A stretch of DNA of 35,302 bases from an uncultured Candidatus Peregrinibacteria bacterium (GCA_903847465.1 CAINDQ010000156.1:1-35302); one strand, 5' to 3'. Shown: positions 1-10,028, counted from the stretch's first letter. A program made the numbers and translations. Notes: generated by a model not told the origin, from the sequence alone.

Positions 1-1597
1 GCTCTTGGAAAAGAGAATGAAACAGATCGTGAAACAGAATCAGAAATTTGTGAGGAAAGAAGAACCGGGCGATAAGGCGCTCGAATTTCTGCATCAGACA
101 GGGCAGATTTACAAAAAAGAATTGGCGGCGGAATATATAAAAGAAGGACAAACAATCAGTTTTTACGAGAATGTGATGCCTGATGGAAAAGCGATGTTTG
201 TGGATATGTGCGAAGGTCCGCATTTGGATAGCACAGGCAAACTTGGCGCTTTCAAACTCACTCATACTGCCGGTGCGTACTGGCGTGGAGACAGTGAGCG
301 TCCAATGCTACAGAGAATTTATGGAGTTTGTTTTGCGACGCAGGCGGAACTTGATGATCACTTAAAGATGCTGGAGGAAGCCAAAAAACGCGATCACCGA
401 AAACTTGGAAAAGAATTAAGTATATTTTGTTTTGATGATGATGTTGGTCCTGGATTGCCTTTGTGGCTACCAAATGGTGGAATTTTGATTGAAGAATTGG
501 AGAATTTGGCGAAAAAAATGGAAGAAAAAGGCGGATACAAAAGAGTACGCACGCCTCACTTGGCAAAAGAATCCATGTATTTGAAAAGTGGACATTTGCC
601 TTATTACAAAGAAACAATGTTCCCTCCGATGATACTAGATGAAGGCGTGAAATATTATCTAAAAGCGATGAACTGTCCTCATCACCACAAGATTTTCGCG
701 GCGGAACCAAAGAGCTATAGAGACCTGCCATTGCGTCTTGCGGAATATGGGACGTGCTATCGTTTTGAGCAGACCGGTGAGCTTTTTGGGCTGATGAGAG
801 TGAGATGTTTGCAGATGAATGATGCTCATATTTACTGTACAAGAAAACAATTTGAGGCTGAATTTCAGGCTGTGAATGAGATGTACATGAATTACTTTAA
901 GATTTTTGGAATTGAAAAATACGTGATGAGATTTTCAACTCATGACCCAGCGAGACTAGGAGAAAAATTTGTAAATGAGCCAAAACTTTGGAAAGAAACT
1001 GAAGATATGGTGAGAGAAGTTTTGATCAAAACGAAAACTCCATATGTTGAGGTAGCGAATGAAGCGGCTTTCTACGGCCCAAAAATCGATGTTCAGATTT
1101 GGAGTGCGATCGGCAGAGAATTTACACTCGCTACAAATCAGGTAGATTTTGCGGTGCCGGCGAGATTTGGATTGGTGTTTACAAACGAAGAAGGAAAAGA
1201 AGAAACGCCACTTTGTATTCATCGTGCGCCACTCGGAACTCATGAAAGATTTATCGGATTCTTGATTGAACATTATGCGGGTGCATTCCCAGTTTGGCTT
1301 GCTCCTGTGCAAACTATCGTACTTTCTGTTTCTGAAAAATTTAATGAGTATGCGAAAAAAATCGCCGCCGAGCTGAAAGAAAATGGAATCAGGGTGGAAT
1401 TTGATGACTCAAATGAAACTCTGGGAAAGAAAATCAGATCTGCAGAAATGCGAAAAATTCCATACATGCTTGTAGTGGGAGAAAAAGAAGTCACGGATGA
1501 AACAGTAACTGTTCGTGATTACGCCACAAAAAAACAGGAAGCAATGGGATCTGCTGAGTTTGTAAAGAAAGTCGTTTCCGAGGCGAAGATTTACTAG
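1..1597 (+). CDS. thrS: Threonyl-tRNA synthetase, 5'-truncated by window edge
   Basis: Frame is open to the window edge (codon before the listed TTG is CTC). Contains ThrRS motifs: GDSERPMLQRIYG, MNCPHHHKIF, LPLRLAEYGTCYRFEQTGELFGLMRVR, CIHRAPLGTHERFIGFLIEHYAGAFPVWLAP, plus a C-terminal anticodon-binding domain. Ends TAG. Confidence 0.96.
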   Translation, partial: LLEKRMKQIVKQNQKFVRKEEPGDKALEFLHQTGQIYKKELAAEYIKEGQTISFYENVMPDGKAMFVDMCEGPHLDSTGKLGAFKLTHTAGAYWRGDSERPMLQRIYGVCFATQAELDDHLKMLEEAKKRDHRKLGKELSIFCFDDDVGPGLPLWLPNGGILIEELENLAKKMEEKGGYKRVRTPHLAKESMYLKSGHLPYYKETMFPPMILDEGVKYYLKAMNCPHHHKIFAAEPKSYRDLPLRLAEYGTCYRFEQTGELFGLMRVRCLQMNDAHIYCTRKQFEAEFQAVNEMYMNYFKIFGIEKYVMRFSTHDPARLGEKFVNEPKLWKETEDMVREVLIKTKTPYVEVANEAAFYGPKIDVQIWSAIGREFTLATNQVDFAVPARFGLVFTNEEGKEETPLCIHRAPLGTHERFIGFLIEHYAGAFPVWLAPVQTIVLSVSEKFNEYAKKIAAELKENGIRVEFDDSNETLGKKIRSAEMRKIPYMLVVGEKEVTDETVTVRDYATKKQEAMGSAEFVKKVVSEAKIY

Positions 1598-4500
1598 TGA
1601 TGACCGTGTCCGCTACTAACTGCGCCAAATTCACTGCCGGCTTCGGCTGGAGCTTCTCTTCTTTTTATCATTGAGTCAAAAGGCATTCCTATTAGATTGG
1701 CTCCGTTGATAACTTCCATCATCTTTGCTCCATCATCAGCCGCTACTACGGCTTCGAAAGCTTCATCAAAACCTTCCAAAGCCAACTGAATTCTACGCTG
1801 AAGAGCTTTATTATTTGGATCTTCCATATCCATTCCACTTGTGTCTGTATGAATCAACTCAAGCCTTTCTTTCAACTGAGCATTTTGGTAAGCATCAGCA
1901 ATTTTCAAAACCACAGCATTTAATTCTCTGAAAAATGTAGCTGGAACAACATCACTAACAATTGTCTTTCTATTCAGGGTGTTTTTATCCATGTGATAGT
2001 AAAGCTTGCTACCTTTTTCCCATCTTTCCAGCATAATTGCTTCATATCTGACGTATGATTTTACGGCCTGTTGCAGTCTTGTATAGTTTCCATATTCAGA
2101 CAATTTCTTGAAATATTGACTAAATCCTGGAGCCACGTTCGCATAACCCTCACTGGTAAGCAAAAACTTTCCACTACCACGACCTCCTGCCGTTCCACAA
2201 GCACTGGTCAAGATGGATGTAGATGCTGGAGGAAGGTAGGCAAACATATCATCATGATCCAATTTATCAGCATTTCTCAAATCCTTATTGCAACGTGTTT
2301 CATTTTCATAACTAGGAATGATATATCTCCAGAGGAATTCACTAACCCGCTCTGTAGGTTTACAATTAGAAGAATCGCCACCATCAAAATAGGCTAACCA
2401 TCTCTTGTAATCATCTTTTGTCCAACGATGTGGTTTTGGCTTTCCATCGGGACCTTTACGCATTGCCATGGCTGTCATGTATTCCAAAATCGGAAATTGT
2501 GCCAGCATTTCAGAATTGATATGACCAATTCTATCGAAACTTAAAATGGTATGGCCATGATGATTTTCGGCTGTAGCGGCGGCAACCATGAAATATAGTT
2601 TCGTTTCCATGGAAGATTTTCCCGCATCGATCATATGCAAAATCAATCCTTCAAATTCCATCGGATCAACGAATTCGTTGTTTTTGTGGCGTTTCAATAA
2701 TTTCTCAAGGGCTCTGCCGTGACCACCGGTGATAGACTCCAACTCTTTACCTTTTTCATACCATGATCTTGCGCCGGATTGACGAGTTGATTTGTCTTTG
2801 GAAACCCAATGATCATAAGTACTTTCTCCCCATATTGAGTCGATCGCTCCCTGTAAACAGTCTAGACCAGTACGATCATCTTCCTTGCTAATATGAGTAT
2901 ATGGATCGCCATTGGATGGGATCGGAATCAGTCTTCTAGGATCCGGAACGAATTGATTTAAATTCTTCCACATATCGATATCGTCCCAACGCATATGTCC
3001 TTTTTCCGCTAAGTCCTCAATACAAGCTTTCATTTCATCCTTGTTGTGAGTAACACGGAGACGTTCCTCAATTTCAAACACACCTTTTTGAGAGAATGAT
3101 TCATGGAATTGGTGCACCTCATCGTTTTCTGCCTGCTGTTTAATTCTACGCATTTCCGAACTAAAGAAAGGCAAGTCTTCACCAATGGTAGAATATCTGT
3201 CTTTTTGTCTTCTTTCCCAACGCCTCTGATAATAATCATAGCCGGCTTTTCCCATTTGCCACAAATCACTTCCACTTAAAACCTTTGTATTATCCCAAAG
3301 CTTACGCAGAAAACCTCTTTCTTCGAAACTCATTCCTCCAACTTTATAGATCTCATCATATGTCAAAGCCTCCGCCTTGATCTCTTTACTTTGTTTTTTT
3401 GGCGCTTCTTCAGCTTCTTCGGCTGCTTTTTCTGCGGCTGTTTGTTTTGGATGTTTTTTTTCTTCTTCGGCTGCTGCTGCCTCTAAATCGGCTGTTGGGT
3501 CTGCTGGATGCGCTGGAGCTGCTGTTGGATGGGCAGGTTCCGCTGGATGCGCTGGTTCCGCTGGATGCGCTGGTTCCGCAGGATGAGCTGGTTCCGCAGG
3601 ATGAGCGCCTTCCGCTGCGACATTTCCTTTGTGGACCATTTCAGCGAAGGCAGGTGCTGAAGAAGATGTTCTTTCGATTCTGTATGATTTATTAGGAGCT
3701 TTTGCTTTTGAGGCGACTTTTGCTGAAACAGCGCCGAGTGCTGCTCCGACTGCGGCAAATAAACCTTCTTCTCTTTCCGCAAAGGCATCTTCGGGAGTTT
3801 TTGGACCATCTGGAACTAATATTTCCAGACCAAATTTATCACCATCATCTGTGCTAATAAATGCTGTGCGTGGTTCGCCAATGTCGGAATAAACTTTGAT
3901 TTCTTTTGGTGGCTCGCCTACTTTTGGCAATTCAAGTCTACCTAAATCCTCTCCGGAAAATCCAAACTCTTCAGCTGTTTTTCTGCGTGATGCTACTTCT
4001 CCATCCAATACTTTTTGCAAAGAATCTTGAGGAGTTAGGACGCGAGAATAATTATGCTGAATGATGAATTTTGCGAATTCTCCAGGAGAAAATTCTTTCT
4101 GTTCGCGATCGAAATAGAGAGATGGATGAACTGAATATGCCAAGCGTTCCTTTTCTGTTTTTGTGACAGAATGATTGAGAACTATGAGTGGTTCTTTCCC
4201 CGCAACCTCTTCTATTCTTTCAATTTCAAATTCTTTAGTGCCAATAATTTCATCACCTTTATCATTGAAATCTCTTACTTTTGCGGAAAATTTATCTCCT
4301 TGGGAAAGTGGTTTGAAATGAGTTTGTTTGCCAATGCTGTGATTTAGTTCTTCCAGCGTCATGCCTTCCTGATGAGTTTCTTGTTCGTTCGCTTTTTTCA
4401 AGAAATTCACATAACCAGTAGTCTTTTTTACGCCTTGCTCATCAGTAAATTCGACCATGAGCTCACCAATGGCTGTACGAAGATCAGGATCTGTTTTGGC

Positions 4501-5682
4501 ACTTTTTGGAAGATCCAATTTATCAAAATACACTCTATCGATTGTGATTGTGCCGAATCTTTTTGTGGTAAGTCCCGTTTCCGGATTCGTAACTGTGCCA
4601 CCAATTTCCAAAGAACTACTTTGGGAATCGTCCAGCGCGACTTGATCAAAAAACCATCTCTTTAATTTCTTGGCCTCGCGAAGATCGATGCCGGATTCGG
4701 ACAATAATACATCAAATTTCTTGAACATTTTCAGAGAACGTTCGCGCCAATCGTCGTATTCAGCAAGCGCTTCTTTGGCTTCCTGCTCGATAGTTGCCAT
4801 CTGACGTTCCATCTCCACTTTTTGCGCTTCGAGAGCTTGGAGGCGGACAGTTAAGGATTCTTTTTTTGATGAATCAAGGCCTGGCGATTTTAATTCTGCG
4901 GCAACTTTTTCACATTCTTGGTAAGCAGAAATATATTTTTTTGATAACTTTTGATATTGGGCATCGAGAGATTTTAATTCTTCCAAAAGACCTGTGCGTG
5001 GAGGTTCGACTTCCCAATTTCCAACTCTCAAACCTTTGTCTTCGGGAACGTCGAGAGTTCCTTTGAGATCTGCTAGAGCGTTGATTTGGCCATTTGTAGC
5101 CGAAGTTTCGGTATTTGTTTCAACGCGAGTTACTGTTTTATCAGCAGCTTCTTTAGCGTTTTGGATGGTGTCTTTCGCTCGATTTTCATCAAGTTTCGCT
5201 ATGTATTTATCCTGATTTTTTGGAACAAGCGGACCTGAATGGCCTCTGATTTCTTTCAAAATTCCCATCACACATTCCTTTTCATTTTCGCCACCTTCGA
5301 TGGCTTCCAAGAATCTAGGAATTTCTTTTCCACGGGCTGGGAACTTGCCGTCGCCCATGGCCTTCATCAAAAGATAATATGGATTGAGATCGTCTTTTGG
5401 ATAAATGCCTTCACGCAGAACTCTGTTCTTGTGAAGCTTTTCGATGATGCGAGGATCCAGTGCTGAAGCGCCTACGAATTGTTCTTTTCTCAGGCCTAAT
5501 TGGCTGATTTTTCTTTCCTGGGCTTCGGTCAATTCTGCTGTTTTTTTGAATCCAGCAGCGCCTACTCCTGTGCGAATTTTTGAGTCTTCGTTACTGCCAT
5601 CAGCAAAAGAAAGCTGACGAGAAGGAAAAAATTCGGAGGAATGGTCGTGAGTGCTATGATTGTGTAGAAATTTTATTTGCAT
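1594..5682 (-). CDS. Large uncharacterised protein (1362 aa) with His-rich termini, a coiled-coil-like segment and a HPAEPA repeat linker
   Basis: Single long ORF. Last gene of a five-gene minus-strand cluster. No family recognised. N-terminus MQIKFLHNHSTHDHSS, C-terminus SSGHGHH, central (HPAEPA)n. Confidence 0.9.
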   Translation of the reverse strand: MQIKFLHNHSTHDHSSEFFPSRQLSFADGSNEDSKIRTGVGAAGFKKTAELTEAQERKISQLGLRKEQFVGASALDPRIIEKLHKNRVLREGIYPKDDLNPYYLLMKAMGDGKFPARGKEIPRFLEAIEGGENEKECVMGILKEIRGHSGPLVPKNQDKYIAKLDENRAKDTIQNAKEAADKTVTRVETNTETSATNGQINALADLKGTLDVPEDKGLRVGNWEVEPPRTGLLEELKSLDAQYQKLSKKYISAYQECEKVAAELKSPGLDSSKKESLTVRLQALEAQKVEMERQMATIEQEAKEALAEYDDWRERSLKMFKKFDVLLSESGIDLREAKKLKRWFFDQVALDDSQSSSLEIGGTVTNPETGLTTKRFGTITIDRVYFDKLDLPKSAKTDPDLRTAIGELMVEFTDEQGVKKTTGYVNFLKKANEQETHQEGMTLEELNHSIGKQTHFKPLSQGDKFSAKVRDFNDKGDEIIGTKEFEIERIEEVAGKEPLIVLNHSVTKTEKERLAYSVHPSLYFDREQKEFSPGEFAKFIIQHNYSRVLTPQDSLQKVLDGEVASRRKTAEEFGFSGEDLGRLELPKVGEPPKEIKVYSDIGEPRTAFISTDDGDKFGLEILVPDGPKTPEDAFAEREEGLFAAVGAALGAVSAKVASKAKAPNKSYRIERTSSSAPAFAEMVHKGNVAAEGAHPAEPAHPAEPAHPAEPAHPAEPAHPTAAPAHPADPTADLEAAAAEEEKKHPKQTAAEKAAEEAEEAPKKQSKEIKAEALTYDEIYKVGGMSFEERGFLRKLWDNTKVLSGSDLWQMGKAGYDYYQRRWERRQKDRYSTIGEDLPFFSSEMRRIKQQAENDEVHQFHESFSQKGVFEIEERLRVTHNKDEMKACIEDLAEKGHMRWDDIDMWKNLNQFVPDPRRLIPIPSNGDPYTHISKEDDRTGLDCLQGAIDSIWGESTYDHWVSKDKSTRQSGARSWYEKGKELESITGGHGRALEKLLKRHKNNEFVDPMEFEGLILHMIDAGKSSMETKLYFMVAAATAENHHGHTILSFDRIGHINSEMLAQFPILEYMTAMAMRKGPDGKPKPHRWTKDDYKRWLAYFDGGDSSNCKPTERVSEFLWRYIIPSYENETRCNKDLRNADKLDHDDMFAYLPPASTSILTSACGTAGGRGSGKFLLTSEGYANVAPGFSQYFKKLSEYGNYTRLQQAVKSYVRYEAIMLERWEKGSKLYYHMDKNTLNRKTIVSDVVPATFFRELNAVVLKIADAYQNAQLKERLELIHTDTSGMDMEDPNNKALQRRIQLALEGFDEAFEAVVAADDGAKMMEVINGANLIGMPFDSMIKRREAPAEAGSEFGAVSSGHGHH
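3501..3612 (-). repeat. Short in-frame tandem repeat (~18 bp unit) encoding HPAEPA-type repeats
   Basis: Encodes HPAEPAHPAEPAHPAEPAHPAEPAHPTAAPAHPADP. On the + strand the unit reads approximately gctggttccgctggatgc. Confidence 0.85.
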
Positions 5683-5733
5683 TCTGACGTTAGGATAAAT
5701 CTTTAAGTGTTAATTGGGCAAGAGATTTGGGAT

Positions 5734-8406
5734 TTAAGGGTTTAGCTTTAAGGCTTTTTGCACTTTAGTTAGGGTATCTTGCGCCTTTCCTTTTGCGGCG
5801 CTGGCGGCGGCTGAGTCTATTGTAACTACTCCACCTTTTCCACGTTCTCCAACCGCTTTTCTAGTCTTGTCATCTGTTATTTTCTTAATATCAGTTTCTG
5901 CATCAACTGGCACAAGAGTGGCTCCTTCAGCCCCAATTCTAAATACTTTAGTCTTTCCCCCTTGGCCAAATTCCAAGGTCGCTTCTCCTGTTTTTTCTGA
6001 CACATAAATTATACCTTTATCGCCGGCTGCGTCAGCCTCTGGGGCAGGACCGTCAATTGGGCGAGCTATGTCTCCGAGATTCTTTTTGTCGTGGGATACT
6101 AATTCCGATCTTTCTGCTTTTTTAGCTGCTACTGCCTTGTCGCGAGTTGCTTTTGCTACTTTCAAATCATCTGGAGCGACGGCATCAGTAGACGCATTTC
6201 CGTCTGCATTAAAGAGATTGTCACTAGTTTCACTCATGTAATATGGTTTGCCTTTAATAGTAACCTCGGTGAAATCATGGTCTGTTTTGAGGTCTGTTTT
6301 TGCTGGTTCAGGAGTGGTAACTGCTGCGGCTGCTCCAGCTGCTGCTGTTGTTCCGGCTGCTGCTGCACCTGGAGGAGGAGGTGTCGGAGCCTCGACCTTT
6401 TTTGCATCAACATCGCTATAATTTTTTCGGATATATTCGTTGATGTCCACACCTTTTTGCTTTCGTGTTGTTTCATTTTTGTCTTCTTTGAAATCAATTA
6501 GCATTTTATACAAGTCCTTATCTTTTTGGACAGTTGAATCTCGAAGTGTTGTTACAAGAAGTTTATTATTACGATCGAGAGATTTGACCATATCATCAGA
6601 ACCATCGGCAAATTGTTTTTTCGAACCCTCGCCCTTTAATACTCCTACTGCACCTTGAGCCGTAGTTTCTTTACCTAGGTCTTCTGCGTTGACGTTGTTC
6701 TTTTTGAACAGCCAAGCAAGTTCAGGATTATCCACCAAGTCTGTGTTAGGCTGATCTAAATTTTGAGTAAGTGTTTTTAAACCATGAGTTACAGCTCCGA
6801 GACTATATTTATTGCCTTTGGCACCAATTGGGATAATTGGTAAATGTTTGAATGGCAAAGTGCCTATTAATGTGCCGGCAGATTTCAACCAGCCTTTCAT
6901 TGTTCCTGTTACTGTACCCGCTATCGTGCCCTCTGCGGCTTCAAATACGCCCATCCAGATAATGGCTACACAACCTACCGCTACAACTAAATCTTGGAGA
7001 GTGCTTAGGCCGACGATAGGAACACCCATGGACACATCGGTGCCTTGAACAAGGACATTTTGCAAATTTGTTTTACTAACAGTTCTTAACATAATCCATC
7101 CTATTGAAAGCGCAAAAGCGATAGGGATTGGAACAAACAAATGTTTTGTAAATTGTTCGGAAATTTTGCTAACTGCGGATAGTTGTTCTTTTAAAGCGGG
7201 TACTGCCATCGTTACAATGATAATCGGCGAGAGCGCAATAGAAATCCACATCACAACAAGCCTAGCAAGCAATACTATCAATAAGGCTACAAAAGATGCC
7301 GAGAAAAGAATAAACATAACCAATCCAAATATTACATTGATGGCTATTTTACTGACGTCATCAACTGTTTTTAAGTTGGTTGTATCCAAATTTGAGATGA
7401 ATGGAATTTTCATCATATTTACAGCCATAGCGGCGGCGACATTGCTTTGAGTGAGTTTGCCAAAATATTCGTTACCTTTCTTAGCCAATTTTATTCCATC
7501 ACATATTGGGTGGTAGCCAATTGTATTCTTACCATCTGGGTCTGGCGCTACTTCAGCCTTAAATTTTGCTTTTTGTTCGGCGGTGAGACTGGAAGCATCA
7601 ACTTTGCCTAAGAGCGAGCTTGCAGTATCGTCTGTTACAACTTTAATCCCATACATTGAAGCCATACGTTTGGTATATTCATTTTTTGCGCCTTCATTGA
7701 GTTTTGTGGCAGTATCTTTTGTTTCTAACTCTGCGGGTGTAGCAAAATCAGACTTCTTATATCCTGATAAGCCTATACAAAACTCTTTTTGAGTTTCGGG
7801 AGATAAGGTCACATCGCCCAAGTCAAGCTGGGCAGGTAAAGCAAAAATCGCAGTGCTCACGACATTCACAACATCGAGAGCGACTTTGATTCCTAAAAAC
7901 GAAAAATTCACGGCAATAATTCCAATAATAATCTGCGGTAAAGCCGCTTTGATGGCGTAAGCACCGCCGTCTTCTCCCAGCCCGGTGATGTTGTATAAAG
8001 CGATACCGACCAAGGCGACCACAAAGAAAATATTCACAAGATTACGGATCGGAATCCAGATGTCTTGCAATGTTTGAGCCATTCCTGCGCCAAAAAGCAG
8101 ATTATTGTCCATCAAGCCTCCAATCATATATAGGACTGGCCAAATCGCCTGACTCAAAAATGACTGAATCTCCAAAACAGCATCGATTCTCTCCATGGTT
8201 TTGGCTTTTGCGGCGGGAGTTGGCTCAGTTGCCGCATAGGCTGTATGCGAATTTTGGATGGTGGCATTTTTTATTGCCGCATCCTGTGCAATCAGAGAAT
8301 TGGCAGAATAGTTGGCGATCTCCGGTGCAGTGATCACAAGGATCAGTGAACAAATGATCAGAATGAAAATTCTTTTTATCCAGTTTTTTTGTGTTTGTTT
8401 TTTCAT
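5734..8406 (-). CDS. Polytopic membrane protein, VirB6/TrbL-like (type IV secretion-type), 890 aa
   Basis: N-terminal signal/TM (MKKQTQKNWIKRIFILIICSLILVITAPEIA). Multiple TM segments including ALPQIIIGIIAVNFSFLGIKVALDVVNVVSTAIF and FVALLIVLLARLVVMWISIALSPIIIVTMAVPALK. Cytoplasmic-like charged C-terminal half with a Pro/Ala linker. Topology and the LLARLVVMWISIALSPI-like segment resemble VirB6/TrbL-like proteins. Confidence 0.65.
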   Translation of the reverse strand: MKKQTQKNWIKRIFILIICSLILVITAPEIANYSANSLIAQDAAIKNATIQNSHTAYAATEPTPAAKAKTMERIDAVLEIQSFLSQAIWPVLYMIGGLMDNNLLFGAGMAQTLQDIWIPIRNLVNIFFVVALVGIALYNITGLGEDGGAYAIKAALPQIIIGIIAVNFSFLGIKVALDVVNVVSTAIFALPAQLDLGDVTLSPETQKEFCIGLSGYKKSDFATPAELETKDTATKLNEGAKNEYTKRMASMYGIKVVTDDTASSLLGKVDASSLTAEQKAKFKAEVAPDPDGKNTIGYHPICDGIKLAKKGNEYFGKLTQSNVAAAMAVNMMKIPFISNLDTTNLKTVDDVSKIAINVIFGLVMFILFSASFVALLIVLLARLVVMWISIALSPIIIVTMAVPALKEQLSAVSKISEQFTKHLFVPIPIAFALSIGWIMLRTVSKTNLQNVLVQGTDVSMGVPIVGLSTLQDLVVAVGCVAIIWMGVFEAAEGTIAGTVTGTMKGWLKSAGTLIGTLPFKHLPIIPIGAKGNKYSLGAVTHGLKTLTQNLDQPNTDLVDNPELAWLFKKNNVNAEDLGKETTAQGAVGVLKGEGSKKQFADGSDDMVKSLDRNNKLLVTTLRDSTVQKDKDLYKMLIDFKEDKNETTRKQKGVDINEYIRKNYSDVDAKKVEAPTPPPPGAAAAGTTAAAGAAAAVTTPEPAKTDLKTDHDFTEVTIKGKPYYMSETSDNLFNADGNASTDAVAPDDLKVAKATRDKAVAAKKAERSELVSHDKKNLGDIARPIDGPAPEADAAGDKGIIYVSEKTGEATLEFGQGGKTKVFRIGAEGATLVPVDAETDIKKITDDKTRKAVGERGKGGVVTIDSAAASAAKGKAQDTLTKVQKALKLNP

Positions 8407-8410
8407 ATTA

Positions 8411-10027
8411 TTATTGGAAAAGTATTTTTAAAATTGATGAAATAAAAGAATGATTATCGATCACTTGTAGAGGAAGAAAGAAAGTTGCGGCGTAGACTGC
8501 TTTGCCGACTCCGACTGCTGTACAAACGCCAGCCCCGACAGCTACTTTTCCTGGAATACTCATACCTTCTTCTGGCTGTTGTTCTGGGAATGTTTCGCCA
8601 TTATAGCCTCCTGGGTTTTCTCCTTTGGAAGTACCATTATTTGAATCTCGTTTATTTGGCTCAGGTTGATCTTGGTTGTCTTCCCCTTGGCCACCTTGGT
8701 CACCTTGACTTTGACCTTCTCCGTTTTGGCCTTTTCGATTTTGACCATTCCTGTTTGAATTTGCTCTTCTTCTGGTTCCGTTTCTTGGGTTTGTAACAAT
8801 TTTGCTTTTACCGTTGCGGATTCCGGCGAATTCTTTTTGGATAGTTGGCTTTTGACCACCAAAAATCGATTCAAGTCTGGATTCGTCCCGATCGGAGGTG
8901 CCTCCACTTCCACTTATAGATATTCCTGCGGATGCCCTGTCTGAAACTGGAGTCATTGATGATACGCCACTCCCATCAGAGCTATCACTTGGGATCCCAG
9001 GAAGAGCGCTCATTGAAAAACCTTCAGTCGGGATGACCACAGGTTCCGGCAATTTTGCTGGATCCACATAGCTTGGAGAGATATCAGCCGCTTTTTTGAT
9101 TGGCATTTTTGCTCTTCTATCCGCCATTTTTGCGTATTTTGCGGCAAAGGTATCGGTCTGTGTAATTGCCGTTACCAAAATTGTATCTTTTATAGGCGTT
9201 CCATCATTCCCATAAATATTTCCATCTTTGTCCAAGTACATATTCTCAAGTTCTTCTTTGTTCATTGGGACACCTAGACGATTGCAAGTTGCAAGAACCT
9301 TCTCTATTTCTGCTTGAGACATATTTAGTTTTTCGGCATCACCTTTCTCTACCTGATATTGCAAAGTTTCGGCGATAGCTACGCCAATTGCGGCCTGAGT
9401 GACCGGACTGCCATTCCCATAATACAAACAGCCATCGCTACTTCCGTAATACATATAATCAAGATCTCTCTCGGAAATCAGCACACCTTTCTGGCGACAT
9501 TTCTCGATAACTTCCTGCTTTTCTTTGTCAGAGAGAACCATCATCTGATAATTCTGTTTGGTAGAATTATCGGTAGTTTGATCATCTCCTTGTGAATTTC
9601 CGGATTTAAGCCCGATGGCTTGAGAAACAGCAGATTGATAGTCTGCAACTGTGATATTTTCAACTAAACCGATGCCCAAATCGTTAAAAATATTGGCGAA
9701 AGCAAGGATAGAATCCTTGGTCATATTTCCAAGACGAACCATTTCTCGAATTTTTGGAACGGTATGTTTGTAGAATTGTTCGTGTGTTTTTTTGTAATCG
9801 TCAGACTTCGCTTCCAAATAATCGATGTAATCGTAATTGCGATGTTGAAGTGTTTCAGGGATCTGATTTCTATTTGTCACTCTCAACTCTTTGGTATATT
9901 CAGCAAAAATTCTCACACCCATATATCCGGAATATTGGCTTATAAATACGCCATTCGGACCTGTCCACTCAGGTGTGGATCCAATCTTTTGCGCCAATGA
10001 TTTTAGGGCTGCGGGATTGATTTTCAT
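8411..10027 (-). CDS. Uncharacterised protein (538 aa) with an internal ~56 aa duplication, a disordered NG/Q-rich region and a C-terminal hydrophobic segment
   Basis: Long ORF in the cluster. Two internal repeats (aa ~165-221 and 236-291) and C-terminal GKVAVGAGVCTAVGVGKAVYAATFFLPLQ. Confidence 0.88.
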   Translation of the reverse strand: MKINPAALKSLAQKIGSTPEWTGPNGVFISQYSGYMGVRIFAEYTKELRVTNRNQIPETLQHRNYDYIDYLEAKSDDYKKTHEQFYKHTVPKIREMVRLGNMTKDSILAFANIFNDLGIGLVENITVADYQSAVSQAIGLKSGNSQGDDQTTDNSTKQNYQMMVLSDKEKQEVIEKCRQKGVLISERDLDYMYYGSSDGCLYYGNGSPVTQAAIGVAIAETLQYQVEKGDAEKLNMSQAEIEKVLATCNRLGVPMNKEELENMYLDKDGNIYGNDGTPIKDTILVTAITQTDTFAAKYAKMADRRAKMPIKKAADISPSYVDPAKLPEPVVIPTEGFSMSALPGIPSDSSDGSGVSSMTPVSDRASAGISISGSGGTSDRDESRLESIFGGQKPTIQKEFAGIRNGKSKIVTNPRNGTRRRANSNRNGQNRKGQNGEGQSQGDQGGQGEDNQDQPEPNKRDSNNGTSKGENPGGYNGETFPEQQPEEGMSIPGKVAVGAGVCTAVGVGKAVYAATFFLPLQVIDNHSFISSILKILFQ

Positions 10028-10028
10028 A

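Noticed and set aside
258-842. Antisense 194 aa ORF within thrS
   Set aside because: Lies opposite strongly conserved ThrRS coding sequence; low-complexity His/Ser-rich translation, no recognisable domain.
3377-3809. Several ORFs (3377-3586 +, 3399-3695 +, 3483-3809 -) over the HPAEPA repeat
   Set aside because: Repeat DNA stays open in several frames; products are monotonous and explained by the 1362 aa gene.
6234-6501. Cys-rich + strand ORF (CCGCSSCCCCSGCCC) and minus ORF over the Ala/Pro linker
   Set aside because: Artefact of GCN-rich codons read in another frame of the 890 aa gene.
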